Notes: generated from the sequence alone by a model not told the origin. DNA of 64,000 bases from Leptodactylus fallax (GCA_947044405.1 CAMRHE010000067.1:5027501-5091500), one strand, 5' to 3'. Shown: positions 1 to 12,389, numbered from the stretch's first letter. Translations and numbers: made by a program.

Positions 1-46
<46 letters not shown>
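1..46. repeat. (TATC)n microsatellite
   Basis: Uninterrupted TATC units run from the first base of the window, so the array probably continues upstream. It is the first of a cluster of TATC arrays in the first 2.8 kb. Confidence 0.97.
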
Positions 47-224
47 ATTCTCTATTTGTCCATCGATCTATCCTACATATAGCTATCTTTTTATCTAGAA
101 CAAAAGAGTCGCCAAACAGTCTCCAATATGGGTGTGTGTCAGCCTCGGGGACCAGACCACAGTCCCAAATAGATAGATTTCAGCATTTCAGCTCTCTTAT
201 AGCGCCTTTTTAAAGGTTTGAATT

Positions 225-334
225 ATATCTTGAGAAAGGCCCTATAGGAGAGTTGAAATATTGTATTGTATTGCTGGGTAAATAAAGTACCCCATTTTTC
301 ATCTGGATCTTTGGAGCGCTGGATGCTTTTTGGG
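225..334 (+). repeat. Retroelement-like 3' end fragment
   Basis: The stretch contains GAGAAAGGCCCTATAGGAG, GAGTTGAAATATTG and GGGTAAATAAAG, then CTTTGGAGCGCTGGATGC, and runs directly into a TATC array. This 'gag(g)aaagg ... gttgaaacgt ... aataaag ... gtgctgg' layout resembles 3' ends of Penelope-like elements in frogs. The family call is from memory of such repeats and is tentative. Confidence 0.35.
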
Positions 335-337
<3 letters not shown>

Positions 338-392
<55 letters not shown>

Positions 393-445
393 CATCAATC
401 ATTTATCTATTATCTATCTATTTATCTATCTATCATCTATCTATA
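338..445. repeat. (TATC)n microsatellite, interrupted
   Basis: A long TATC tract with interruptions (CATC, TTATC) towards its right side. It starts directly after the retroelement-like fragment ending in GGATGCTTTTTGGGATC. Confidence 0.95.
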
Positions 446-578
446 GGCTATATGGCTTCCTAGTATGGAATCATAAACTGCTATACAGACTCCATTGGAC
501 TTTGAATGTACATATATCTACTCCCATAGAGGTAACATTATAGTGGAGAATACCTTTGGTATAAATAAATGTTAATGG

Positions 579-581
<3 letters not shown>

Positions 582-617
<36 letters not shown>
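582..617. repeat. (TATC)n microsatellite
   Basis: Short TATC array that begins after GTTAATGGATCTAT. The same GGATCTATTATC junction occurs at the start of the array at 338. Confidence 0.95.
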
Positions 618-618
<1 letters not shown>

Positions 619-664
619 GAGAAGAAAATTTCAAAGCAGCATAGACAAAAAAATTAAAGTTCGG

Positions 665-774
665 GTACAAGTCCAGCCAGAGGGTGACAATACCTCCAAC
701 TAAGTTAATATGCAATACTAGTGACTTTTAATCCAAGCCAAGTGTGACGTTTCGGTCCACACAGGAACCTTTCT
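665..774 (-). repeat. Retroelement-like 3' end fragment
   Basis: Read on the minus strand it gives AGGTTCCTGTGTGGACCGAA followed by ACGTCACACTTGG and GGATTAAAAGTCAC. The 'gaccgaaacgtcac' block is a common feature of Penelope-like 3' regions in frogs. It abuts the large TATC array on its right. Tentative family call. Confidence 0.4.
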
Positions 775-786
775 ATCTACTATCTT

Positions 787-821
<35 letters not shown>

Positions 822-825
822 CTGT

Positions 826-873
<48 letters not shown>

Positions 874-877
874 CTGT

Positions 878-909
<32 letters not shown>

Positions 910-941
910 CTGTCATCTATTATCTATCTATCTATCTCTGT

Positions 942-977
<36 letters not shown>

Positions 978-1014
978 CTGTCATCTATTATCTATCTATC
1001 TATCTATCTCTGTC

Positions 1015-1061
<47 letters not shown>

Positions 1062-1066
1062 CTGTC

Positions 1067-1105
<39 letters not shown>

Positions 1106-1110
1106 CTGTC

Positions 1111-1145
<35 letters not shown>

Positions 1146-1222
1146 TCTCTCTTCTATATACAACTATCTATCTATTTATCTATCGCATATATATCTATTT
1201 ATCTAATTATCTATCTATGTCA
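775..1222. repeat. Compound (TATC)n array with TCTGTTATC/TCTGTCATC interruptions
   Basis: About 450 bp of TATC with recurrent interruptions of the form CTCTGTTATCTAT or CTCTGTCATCTAT, giving a higher-order repeat. The array degenerates to the right. Because 4 bp is not a multiple of 3 it creates long Tyr/Leu/Ser/Ile open frames, which are artefacts. Confidence 0.95.
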
Positions 1223-1225
1223 TTC

Positions 1226-1790
1226 ACATACAGATATTTTATCTAAAAATCAAGCATAATAAAAATGTGCATGAGAATTTAGCAAAAAATGGAGTTGTTT
1301 TAGTCAAGCTAAACAACACCACGTATCGTTCCTCGCAAAGCACTTGAAAAAAGCCCCTGTGAGGGTTGATACATGATGGTTTGGAAGAAAACACTTTTTT
1401 TTTTTTTATGACGGTGGATATTTTTATTTTTTGAATATTTAGCATATTGCTGAAGTGGGGATCGGGTGATCGAACATGCACTTTGGGGAAATCCGCTGTC
1501 TGTTGCAGTTCCTGTGTTTCCATCTTATAGCTATCTTAACCATTTATTAAGTTGTTTCCAATAGGACATCAAATTTGAGGTTTTAGACTGTATTTTTATA
1601 CTGTTTTGGAAAGATCCAACAAAAATAACATACAAGACATTTAAAAGGATGCAAACTGATATTGACACACACATTTCCATGGTTTTAATCACAAAGTCAC
1701 AAAAATAACAACATTCAGATTTATTAAAGGGCTTTTCCTATTTCGGCAATTGCTTCTGAGATTAATATAACTTCTCTCTGTCCCAACCCC
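1226..1790. other. Intergenic, nothing recognised
   Basis: AT-rich sequence with a T11 run near 1396. I see no gene, clear repeat or hairpin. Confidence 0.6.
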
Positions 1791-2060
1791 TAGGGCAGGG
1801 CCTACAGGAACAGCTGAGCACCGCTGCATTACACTGTCCCTGTAATTCCCATAAAGGAGAATGGGAGATATGGAAACAGCATAGCACAGCTGAACTACCT
1901 TGGCTTTACAGTTATGGACATAGTGGAGTGAAGAGTACTACGCTGTTTCCATAACTCACATTCACCTCTATGGAAGTTACAGGAACAGCGTAGAGCAGCA
2001 GAGATCATTGATCCTGTATGTCCCGTCCTAGGCATCCGGATGGGGAGCAGTTGATTTGGC
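1780..2060. repeat. Hairpin-like dispersed element, family also at 24,655-24,920
   Basis: Contains the blocks CCCCTAGGGCAGGGC, GGAAACAGCATAGCACAGCT, GCTGTTTCCATAACTCAC and CCCGTCCTAGGC, arranged partly as inverted copies of each other. The stretch at 24,655-24,920 carries the same blocks (CCCTAGGGGCTGGGACT, GCTGTTTCCATAA). Boundaries are approximate. Confidence 0.45.
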
Positions 2061-2090
2061 AGTGATTTGCTGAGATGAAGATAACTCTTT

Positions 2091-2304
2091 AAGGCTAGGT
2101 TCACACTAGCGTTGGTCTCTCCGTCATTCTGGCCCGAATGGGGACCCAAATGATGGAGAGTCGGTCTGCTAAAAAAGCAGTTACCCGTGGACACCCATGA
2201 ATCCCATAGATGGTTTTTAACTGAAACCGGTGGAGACAAAAGCCCTCTGTGCAGGATTTTAGGTGGAATCTGCGGTGACTCCAACGCAGATGTGAACCTA
2301 GCCT
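2091..2304. mobile_element. Short inverted-repeat element (AAGGCTAGGTTCACA ends)
   Basis: The left end AAGGCTAGGTTCACACTAGC is matched in inverse by the right end GATGTGAACCTAGCCT. It is about 214 bp and non-coding. A related copy lies at 10,494-10,770. A non-autonomous DNA transposon (MITE) is the simplest reading. Confidence 0.7.
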
Positions 2305-2465
2305 ACGACTGGTATGTTATCTGCCAGTCTGAAAACGAACAATGTTGGAGTGAACTGAACCAAATTGTGACTCTTTGGTATATTTGTCACATTTTGTTCT
2401 AGTATAAAGTCAGAAAATAGACTCTATGCCTGCTATGGGCACGAGCTATCAAGCTATAGTCTATC

Positions 2466-2512
<47 letters not shown>
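2466..2512. repeat. (TATC)n microsatellite
   Basis: Pure TATC units. Confidence 0.95.
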
Positions 2513-2644
2513 CAGAGTCATAGCTAGGTTTGTCTTCACCCAGCATAGAGATTCAGGTCACCACCAAAACTACCCTTGTATCTAAATATGTTGGCATGGG
2601 AAGTGGTTTGTTGGTGCTCACCTAGCACCCACGGCATTAGCATA

Positions 2645-2687
<43 letters not shown>

Positions 2688-2688
2688 A
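2645..2688. repeat. (TATC)n microsatellite
   Basis: Pure TATC units, followed by degenerate TATC-like sequence to 2,765. Confidence 0.95.
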
Positions 2689-2767
2689 TCTGTCCATTGG
2701 TCTATCCTATGTATAGCTATCTTTTTATCCATCTGTCTATCACATATCTACCTTTCTATCAATTCTT

Positions 2768-2794
2768 CTATCTATCTATCTATCTATCTATCTA
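2768..2794. repeat. (TATC)n microsatellite
   Basis: Last clear TATC array of the cluster; a short TA tract follows at 2,812-2,825. Confidence 0.9.
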
Positions 2795-2829
2795 ACCACC
2801 TATCTGTCCATCTATATATATATATTACA

Positions 2830-4980
2830 TTCTCTTTTTCCCTCAGTCTTGATCTGACATTCTCTCCTCTTTTTCTCTTTCTCTTAGGTTTTATTCTTCT
2901 AAAGGTCCCTTTTCGGGTAGTGAACTTGGTATTTTCTGCCAATGCTGGCTCTGTTCAATTTCAAAACAATGGTGATTGTCAAAGGCCTTGAGCTCTCCAG
3001 TAGAGTCTTTCTGTGTGCTCACACAGCGTTAAAGCCTTCTGCAGCAGAGTGCCTAGGTCTGACCTATGTCACACAAAGGCAACTTCCACCTTCTGAAACA
3101 CTAAAGGCAGAAAAAAGGCAGAAAGAGGAAAGGAGGGGGCCCTGAAAGCGAAACGCAGCCTAGTTTAAATACCCTTGTCTGTTTTAATTAAAGGTCAGAT
3201 GTATGCCAATGATGGGATGGGGCCTGGCTTGGCTCTGGTCATGGGGAGCCTGGCTGTCACTGCCATCTCCTGTCTGTGCCACCCTTTACTCTTGCTCTTG
3301 AACCGGTGAAAAGTTGCCTTTAAGCTACAAACCTATTAGTTACGGAGTCTTTAACTTCATCTATTTCACTCTTGTAATTGGTCTAATTAAGACTAGAGTA
3401 TATGGCACCAAAGAGCCTTGAAGTTGAGTGATTGACAGTAAAACTTGGATGCCAGTCGCTTAGTCTTTGTCTCCTTATTGCATGTGGGTCATTTAATCCC
3501 AGGTGACAGCTGATATGTAGGGATATATATATATAGTATATATATATGGCATTCCATTTATTGTATCCAAGACTTCCTTGTGTTGGACTTTGCAGCCTAA
3601 GTGGTCCATAAGCCCAGACGCTACCTTTTCTTCCCTTATTTCTATTTACATTTTCTATTGGTGATTTGCAGTGTTAGTCAATGGATTTACCGCCAAGAAG
3701 TCCAAGAAAGTGTCTTCACCTCATCTTAGATTTTCCAGGTTCTTAGAAGCAGATTTGTGAATGATATTTGCAGCGCTTCTTATAGGCATTATATACGCTT
3801 CCCACTGTAGGTTTAGCGCTTCTTAGTATTTGGTTGCAGCATTTTGCTATATTAAAATGACCTATTGGAAAGTACAAGGCTACTGTAAATGTGGAAATAT
3901 CCCGCTCCCTTAATTAACCAGACCCGGTAGGACACATTGTGCACCTATGATTGCCATATTGGATTCCCAGGGCACCTTCCTTGGACTTGCCAATCATGCA
4001 GCCTGAACTGGCTAGAGTATTTTCTTAGGTTTTGTGTGTTATTAGAACTTGCCAATATGTCAGTCTGCAAGTTGTAGTGAAATCCTGGCTGCAAATCCTT
4101 GAAGTGAGGGTGTTATAATGGAGTGTGTGTGTGATTCCCAGCTTTTCCTGAGCTTACCCAGTGCAGCCCAGCTCCCAGTTACTGACCCGTGCAGGCCTGA
4201 TAAGTATGAGAGGTCTTTCTACGACCTTTACACTTCAGCAGCAGAAAGTCAGTAGCGTGAAAGCAATCTTCTAATGAGGAGGGCTTGGGAGGGAAAAGGG
4301 GACCAAGCCGGCCACCAAGGGACCTCTTCCATGGGTCTATGAGAAAGCCATGATCCAGTTCTATATGGCAAGGACTCTGAGCCAATAAGTAAGTGAAGAG
4401 CAACCTCTACCTGTTGCATAAGGGTAGCTAATCCATTACCCTACACATATTCGATAGGACTTTGTATTTCCTTTGTATAGTTGCTAATATTCTACTGATC
4501 ATATCTTACATCACAATCTATATTGTCTTTTACAATCTTGCTATTTAAGCACATACATTAGCCTGCAGATCTAAGAACATTATCCACTAATTGAATTTAT
4601 AGCCTTTAGTATGCTTGCAGCTATGTCATATATATATTCTCTGTAGCTGGAAGTGTTCCCCATGATTTCTAGTCATTTTCAAGCAGATTCCCTCTAACAA
4701 GGAGAAGAGTAGTTTGTGGGTCAGCAAAATCACTGACTCATCAAAACATTTACATGAGATCATTATGGTGTACAGTCAGCCTGTCCTGCCAGTCGCCAAG
4801 TGTCCCTAATAACTCTCGGCTTAATCCTATAGGATGGCCAGAAATAGGACAGGACTGTGCCATGGGATTCATTGCAGTGGAAATATGCACAGTTTACAGA
4901 GATGGCTTCTACTGACAAACAAACATACAAAAACATCAATTAACCCTGTGCGGTAACTTATCACTATATAAGAAACGTAT
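2830..4980. other. Intergenic, mostly unique; possible conserved non-coding stretch 3,130-3,520
   Basis: No recognisable repeat or protein signature. The stretch from 3,130 to 3,520 has balanced composition and several TAATTA-type words (TTTTAATTAAAGG, GGTCTAATTAAGAC). An alternating TATA tract lies near 3,525-3,547. A regulatory role for the island is only a guess. Confidence 0.5.
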
Positions 4981-7550
4981 TTACAGGCAGCATCATTTCA
5001 ATGCATTTTTTAATTCTATTATCTATTAATATTATTATTATTAAAAAAATTAGGTAATTAAAAAAATATTACTATGCAGACGTGTGTATAATAACTGTAC
5101 TTATGACCTAGATCCATATTTAGACAGCTAGATAGACGTGCAAAAGAGCTTCAATAAAATGTCCAATAAATGTTTAATGTCTGGATTATTGCAAAAAAAA
5201 TATATATGAGCATTGAGATGGCTAGTCGCATATATTTCTTTAAAAAAAAAAAAATTATGTGATTTAATGAATTTAATGTTTTGCTTTCCAGATTAGGGAC
5301 TCTCTAAGAATTTCCCACATTTGGTTAGAACTATGTCAGAATAATTGCACTACATAAGCCATGTGTCACGATGATTCATTGTTTTTAATAGAGCACATAC
5401 ATAGACGGTGTTAAAAGGTCATTTAAGGATATTTCTACATTTCCAGGAAAGGTTAAGTGATGGCAATGATACATAAAACTCCATTGTTTCAGGCAGAGTT
5501 GTAGAATCGTATTGATTGTTGATAGAAGATTAGACCCTGTGCTTATTTTAGCTCTGAACTTTGCATTACATAGGTTTTCTTCCTTTGAAATTTATTTTAT
5601 GCATTGTAAAAAAAAATATATATAAAAGATCCTTTCTAAAATTATTAATATAAAATTTAAAAAGAAATATAACATAAATTTAAAAGTAATATACAATTAA
5701 AAAATACAGTCTATAAAATAAAAAATAAATCAACTAAATATTTAAAATGTCTATTTATATTATACTATATATGTTTATATTTTAGCATTTATATATAATT
5801 CGTAGATATCATCTTGTACGACTTAATATAATATATTCATTTCATATTAATTAAAGTTCTCTTTTTTTATAAAATCTGGATTTAAAAACAATGTTAATTT
5901 CTTTGAACTCTAGATTTGAAGATTTGAAGCAAATTTATTTACAATTCTAGAAACTATTTTATTTACAGATAAAAAAAATAATAATATTTTAGATCAATTT
6001 TAGATTATGTTAGTATGTGATTTTTTTGTATGATATAATAAAAATTGGTACCCTGAGATATACAATAAAGCAGCCATTTTTTTTATCTGCACCATGTTGC
6101 TGGTAGAGGGGGCTGCAGCACAATTCTGTCTGCTGTTATAGCCCTCAATGTAATTTAGATGCCCCTATCCACAAATATGATCTCATCAATTGTGAATCTG
6201 ATTATACAATCAATATGTTTTCAGTTTGGCTACAAAAATCGTGCGTGTAAAAAAAAAAAGAGAGACATTAACCTACTCTTCTACCTAGAGAATAAAGCAG
6301 TTCAAAAGATATTTCTAGTAAATAAAAACTTGATATATTTCCAATTTTGAATTCTGTGAACAGATTTGAACAATGACTATTAATGACAATTTGCATTAAA
6401 ATATGTGATGAAATAGATTTGATTAAAAGGCCTATCTGGAGTAGAACTATATTGAACTAATAAAAGTGGCTTGGATATTGCCATGTAATGTAAATGGCTG
6501 GGGGATTTAAATTAAAATCAGATAAGTACAGATGTATTTTAACCTGTTACTGTCAGGGTTTCCATGACAACTACAAGTTTGAAAGTCTAGGTTTAGAATT
6601 TGGAATTTTTATTTTACATTCCCAATTTATCTTCTGGCTTTGTTTAGTGGTTTTAAAATTTTTATGCAAATAATGGTAAACAATCCTAACTTTGTTTAGA
6701 ATTTTTTGGGAAATCTTAATTCAATATTTGTGTATTTTTTATATTACATACAATTTTACTTTACATAATAATTATAAAAATGTTTTTGGAAATATGTAGA
6801 CTATATCCAACAATGTACAATGCACACAGGCAAGTGTATATTTGTGTGCATGTGTGTATTTAAGTAAGATTCAAATTTATTATAAATGGATAAATAGGGT
6901 AAATTCCTAAAATATTATATAATTAATTTAACTATTTGTAGGCATAACAAAGAATATTTTAGGTCCTTGTAAAATAAATTAGGATTTTTGCATGGAAAAA
7001 AATAAAAACATATAGCCAACAAAAAAAGCTGGGTAAAAAAAAAATACATAAGCTGAAGAGATAAGGGGTAGTCATGGATATTGCTCAATTGTGAATTTGG
7101 GTGTTTTGTGCATAACTGAATTGATATGTGAAATGCATGCATGTATACAGTATATAGCAAATGCAATGATATTTTTACTAATAAAAATTCTGAACAGAAT
7201 GATCAACTTTTTGCAAAAAATTTACCTTTTTAACTAAGTATACTATCATTATATAGTCTATATATTATATATTGTACGTACATATAGATTCTGCAGTTAT
7301 GTATTTAAGCGACCTATAGATTGATTTATCCTCCTTGGTATTTTGTGTGTCAGAGGCCTGGTGGGAGTGTCTTCGCTATATGGGTGGTGTGATTATGCTC
7401 TTAAATGGATTTTGTAAGTTGGTTCCTGTACATAAATTAGATTTATACAATTAATGTCAGATCAGACTGACAACCAAGCAAAAAGTGTTTTCTTGTTTAA
7501 TAAGATGATGCGCTTTGGACAAATATATTTGCATGTTTAACATTAAAGGT
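4980..7550. other. AT-rich low-complexity intergenic DNA
   Basis: Dense in A and T runs and TATATA words, especially 5,040-6,060. No coding signature and no terminal repeats seen. Confidence 0.75.
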
Positions 7551-7570
7551 AAAAAAAAAAAAAAAAAAAA
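7551..7570. repeat. (A)20 tract
   Basis: Twenty consecutive A. It could be a retroposon tail, but no retroposon body is recognisable upstream. Confidence 0.9.
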
Positions 7571-9046
7571 TCATCTGTATTAGTGTAGTTTATACTTCAT
7601 CATTAAAATGTGAGTTGACGCAGGAGGATATAGGTTGCACCCAGAATAATATCTTGTGGCCGCAGCAGTCATAGGATAATTATTTTTAGAAAATATTTTT
7701 TTTATTTTTTTTCTATTATTTTTCACAGATATTATAAATTAACAAATTGTCCCGTTCCATTGACCACAATATAAAAAAAAACCTAATAAATTACAATGAA
7801 ACCTCTAAAATTGTACCAACAACTAAAATTGCATTTTAAACTGGTCTTGTGACTGGGTGGTCTTTTCAAAGAATATGGCCGATATGTAAAAATATATATG
7901 ATGGAACCGAAAATCCGTCATGGGAAATCTGGTCTGTATAAGGGGGTTGTCATCTCAAAGAGGTGTCTTATGGAGAGGTTTCACTGGATTTTCTATATAC
8001 TTGATCATGCCCTGAAAATCCATAGTTAGTACGATTGAGCTTATCATACACATGTAGTCTCATTGCCAAATACACGTCATGCCAAATGATTACGATTAAC
8101 AAAACTTTCAAAGCAACATGATGGATACATTTTAATATAGATTTGGTAATACAGGCAAAATGACTGAGCTAGGTCTCTGTTTTAAGTTGCATCATAACTT
8201 CCATTTATAATGGAGCCATGACGCTCAACCCATTTTCCAATGACACTGGCAAGTCCTGGAAGACCCCATTGACCTTAATGGGGTCTGTTGTAGGCCCTAG
8301 TATACGTAACAGCAGGAAACATTGCAAGTTGCCCTATGATGAGTTAAACACAATGCCACCACTGAACTCATGTGTGATTGGACTATACTATGTCAAATTA
8401 TATAAAGACCACCAATTTTCCTCATAGAGAATTACATAGAGAGTTACACAATCTGAAGACCATTACAATGACAAAATCATTTTTGGACTATCAAAAAAAT
8501 ATTCTTTTGCAGCTGTATTGCAATATCTCCAAATAAGAAATGTGACTTCCATTAGCATTGCATGTATGCTACCATAAATCCTTTACACTTTAGGCCATTG
8601 GCCATCCAGCCTGACCACTCAGTGTCTTGGTCGATGTCTGATATGTTGATCATTAATTTCGATCAAATGGTTTAGATGTCAGACAGCATAGTTGCATGTC
8701 ATGGGATTCCAGTATTGTGTTTAACTCATCGCCATAGACGCGTAGCTCGACTGATCATTTTAGTTGAATATTAATGATGGACTTTATATTATAGTCATCT
8801 TGGTTGGTGGTTTATAAATATATACAGTATATATGAGCTTATTATATATCCTATATATATCCTCGCAATATGTAGACTGTATTGCATGATGTGTACCAAG
8901 ACATGGTTCCAGGCACGTGGGATGATGAAAGATGTGGTAAAGAGGAGGTGGCCCAATAAGGTGATGGACACTCCTCTGAGCCGGAAATATACTCAAACAA
9001 ATGCTCACTTACATAGTTATCATCTTATTGCATAATAATCGCAGTG
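7571..9046. other. Intergenic, nothing recognised
   Basis: Unique-looking DNA. Open frames here are short and show no family motif. Confidence 0.6.
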
Positions 9047-9424
9047 TTAAGCTGGCCATACACTTCTGATAGCTGTCAGCCAAATGCTTGTTTGACCGAC
9101 AGCTATTCATCTTGACCCCTTCCCCCACTACCATACACATGCATGCATTCTGAAAGAGGAGAGGGGAGTAAGCTGCGACCAGACAGCCCCGCTGCTGCCA
9201 ACTTTGACTGGTCCACTGACAAGATAATGTATATGATAATGTTTCACCAGTCATACTGAAGTTCAACACGCCCGATCTAATCCTGTATTCCCTTGGAGGA
9301 TAAGAAGTATCTGGCAGCAGCTTGTCTCCTTCTCCATATTGAGAAAATGGACAATCCAAGTATGCATGTGTATAGGGGAGTTGGAAGAGACAAAATAACA
9401 GTATTATCTGTATGGCCAGCTTTA
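9047..9424. mobile_element. Short inverted-repeat element (TTAAGCTGGCCATACA ends)
   Basis: The left end TTAAGCTGGCCATACAC is mirrored by the right end TGTATGGCCAGCTTTA. The interior is non-coding, about 378 bp in total. The 'ctggccatacac' terminus is common in frog genomes, so I call it a non-autonomous DNA transposon. Confidence 0.7.
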
Positions 9425-10000
9425 CCACAATTATCAACATTTAAGAAACCATCGGGACCCCAAAAACACCAAAAATCACTTTTGGGACAAATGTGCATAA
9501 CCTATTCCCCTTTGCTGTCCATTTTATTGGAACTGTGCATCTGAATCCTCACTGCCCGCCATCATGAAGGCTATAAATCATGTATAATACAGCCTATAAC
9601 AACTCTACTCATTGCAAATATTCGTTCTATAATATGTCTGATATAGGGGTATAGAACAAAGGAAATATCTGATATTAACCAGATGACAGTAGTGAAAAGC
9701 TTTGTCACATTCGTACAGATATGTTCTCTACCATAGCTCTCAACTGAAGAAGATTGTTAATATATCTAATGATATATCATTGTTGGCCATTGATTTCATT
9801 AAATGATATTCTGTATTTTCTACATTTCTCCATGTATGGGCGCACTAACCTTCATCCTATTAGTGCACATGTTACTTTATAATTTGTCATATATGACAAC
9901 TACATATTTCATACCATCTTTATTCCTATCCAAACACATCTCAGTTCATAGTTTATTACTGGAGTTTCATTTTATCCTCCATATATATTAAAAGCCTTGT
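9425..10000. other. Intergenic, nothing recognised
   Basis: Unique AT-rich DNA with no coding or repeat signature that I can support. Confidence 0.6.
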
Positions 10001-10002
10001 AA

Positions 10003-10290
10003 GGCTAAAGCCCTATGTTGTGGAAACGCAGCAAAAAAAAACCACTGCATATTACAGTACCAGCAAAGTGAATGAGAATCTGGTTAATTGTGGGAAAAAA
10101 GAGCTGCGAAAAAACTGCATTTTTAAAAAGCATGTCAATTTTAGCTGCGGAAATGTGAGTGCTTTCCCTATAGATTTAGTAAGGGAAGAGATGCCACGGA
10201 GAAAAAAACGCAGCAAAAACACAATGAAAAATGGTGCGGAAAAAACATGATTTTTTTCAGCTGTGATCTGCTATGTTAGGCCTTAGCCTG
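10003..10290. mobile_element. Palindromic element of the AAGGCTAAGGCCCC type
   Basis: Begins GTAAGGCTAAAGCCCTATGTTG and ends CTATGTTAGGCCTTAGCC. The interior has GGAAACGCAGCAAAAAA and the inverse AACGCAGCAAAAACACAATG type of blocks. It is a diverged member of the family seen at 20,045, 23,263, 25,909, 30,653 and 38,785. Confidence 0.6.
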
Positions 10291-10493
10291 AATGTTCTTA
10301 TTTATGTATGCCCCTTAGTTCTGGCATATATATTTTGCCATATTAGGGCATAGTATTATTTGGGGACGAATTTACAGTTTTATATGTGAACATCATGGAT
10401 GATAACTCTGGCTTTAGTCTATATTTCTACATCCTGTTAGTTGACTTTGAGTCAGAATTATACAACCCAATTTGTTGCACTTTTCGTAGGTTT

Positions 10494-10770
10494 AAGGCTG
10501 TGTCCACACAAGTCTGTTCGGGCTTTCTGTCCCCAAATCCGCTTGAAAAAAGTGGAGAGAAAAGTCTTGCAAGCAGGAATTTTCACTCCACAATTTTCCG
10601 CATTTTTCGGGCGGAAACTGGACAGAAACCCGGCGGAAACCATTATAGTCTATGGGGTCCATGGGTTTCCGCGGGTAACCCTTTTATAAGTGGATTAGGT
10701 TTCCTTTTTTCAGGTCCCTAAGTGGACCCGAGGAACGGAAAGCCGAATGCTAATGTGAAACTAGCGTAAG
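10494..10770. mobile_element. Short inverted-repeat element related to 2,091-2,304
   Basis: Right end GCTAATGTGAAACTAGCGT resembles the inverse of the GGCTAGGTTCACACTAGC terminus at 2,091. The interior contains inverted GGCGGAAAC/GTTTCCGC blocks. The left end (AAGGCTGTGTCCACACAAG) has diverged. Confidence 0.5.
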
Positions 10771-11170
10771 CCACAACCCTTTTATCTGAGAATTTACACC
10801 CACATGTTTAGTCCAAACTAAATGTATCAAGATGTGCCAGAGATACTCCACATTGCATCAAAAGAATGCCAGATATACACCATGCTTACATTAGTGCTTA
10901 GCCTATAAGTTGGCACATTGACTGCATTTGGTAGTATTAATTTAGAACTATATAGCGGTAAATTGTGTAAAAATGAGGAGAACTACTTTTCTTGTTATTT
11001 TATACGTCATTTTTTTTTTTTTTTTAGAAATCTGGCCATACCTGGAGGGTCTACTGAATCAGATTTAGATAACCATACAACTACATGTGTGGTTCAGAAG
11101 AACCACAGAGGTTAATCTGTATCACATGCTTCATATACAGTAGAAGCTAAAGTGCAGCAATATCTTAGCC
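10771..11170. other. Intergenic, nothing recognised
   Basis: Unique sequence with a T15 run near 11,011-11,025. Confidence 0.6.
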
Positions 11171-11172
11171 AG

Positions 11173-11436
11173 TGGCGTAACTAAAGTCTTGTGGGCCTCG
11201 GTGCAATCTTTTGTCCGGGGTCCGCTACCTCATTCCTACAGTGAATTCTTGATAGTGATGTCTATGGGTGCTAAAGAGTTTAATCAACCTTAGTGTGGTT
11301 AGGATAATCTGTGGATCTCCTTGGCTTATGGGCCAGATGGAAGCTGCAAACTGAATACTGATGCCAGTGCTTATGGGCCCCCTAAGGCTCCTGGGCCCCG
11401 GTGCAACTGCACCTCCTCAAGTTATGTCCCTGATCT
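11173..11436. mobile_element. Dispersed element with CAGTGGCGTAACTA terminus
   Basis: Starts CAGTGGCGTAACTAAAG and ends with the approximate inverse AAGTTATGTCCCTG, with GGGCC-rich blocks (GGGCCCCGGTGCAACTGC) next to the right end. CAGTGGCGTAACTA-type termini are common on frog non-autonomous DNA transposons. Related pieces lie at about 37,478-38,050 and 45,284-45,300. Confidence 0.6.
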
Positions 11437-11875
11437 TAGCCATCTGAATACTATTCTGTTGGTGATAACAATAAGAGTCTACCAAAAACTTCAGCTTCAA
11501 TTGGCCCAAGTGTATTTGTCATAAGAAGTGTGACACTGGTGACATTTTTGTGCATGAATGAAATTACATTTAAGTCTGAACACGCTGGGCACATTTGCCA
11601 TGGCTTAGTCGCCACATAATCGCAGTGATATCTGCAGGAGAACTGTGGGTGGTTTCTGCAGTGGAAAAATTTTTCTCATTGTGGCCTAACCCTACACGCG
11701 TACATCCTCAGGATACTATTTGTATCATATTTCTGGTTTACATTCTTTGAATATACAGTAATCTGTAATAATCAGTTCTATATATTACATATCTACTAAT
11801 ATATAACTAGATATGTCTTGTGTGCTTTTATTCAGCACCTTTATGCTAGTTCAAAATAAATACAATATATTAGAA

Positions 11876-12386
11876 GGGATTTCCCATGAACATAACCATG
11901 GTTACATTTTTATACATTTTTTCTTAAATTTTAAAATTTTTGCAAATATAATTAAATGCAGCATTTTTTTAAGCATATTAGGGGTGATATATTTTGTCTT
12001 GATCGGTTGCCAATGGATATGACCATGAATATAGGAACTTTTTATGGTCTGGCACTTGTCAGAATGTCAGAAACCCAGCCATGATTTCCTTATTGAGACC
12101 GAGTTATCTTCTTGTTGTTCATGTAGTGTCCCTGTCTGCTTAGCAAGGCCACAATAAGGAAATCATGGCTGGGTTTCTGACAAATGTTAGACCATAGAAA
12201 GTTCTTGTATTTATGGTCGTGTCCATTGGCAACATTTCTAGACAACAGGCTGTCACCACTGAGATGGTTATAGGAAATCTTTAAAATCAAATTCAACTTC
12301 AAATTTTTGAATTCTTTATATTTGCAAAAATATTCAACTTTTAATTGGCTACAAATTTAAATATGGTTATGTCCATGGGAAAACCC
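11876..12386. mobile_element. Foldback (hairpin) element
   Basis: The whole 510 bp folds on itself. The outer ends are GGGATTTCCCATGAACATAA and its near-inverse TATGTCCATGGGAAAACCC. The inner arms 12,006-12,094 and 12,152-12,233 are closely matched (for example GAAACCCAGCCATGATTTCC against GGAAATCATGGCTGGGTTTC) around a loop of about 57 bp. No coding capacity. It abuts the next element at 12,390. Confidence 0.85.
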
Positions 12387-12389
12387 ATT

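Noticed and set aside
744..1259. 171-residue open frame rich in Tyr, Leu, Ser and Ile
   Set aside because: It is the translation of the TATC array; a 4-bp repeat without stops gives such frames automatically.
9009..9440. 143-residue minus-strand open frame
   Set aside because: Coincides with the inverted-repeat element at 9,047-9,424, including its terminal repeats.
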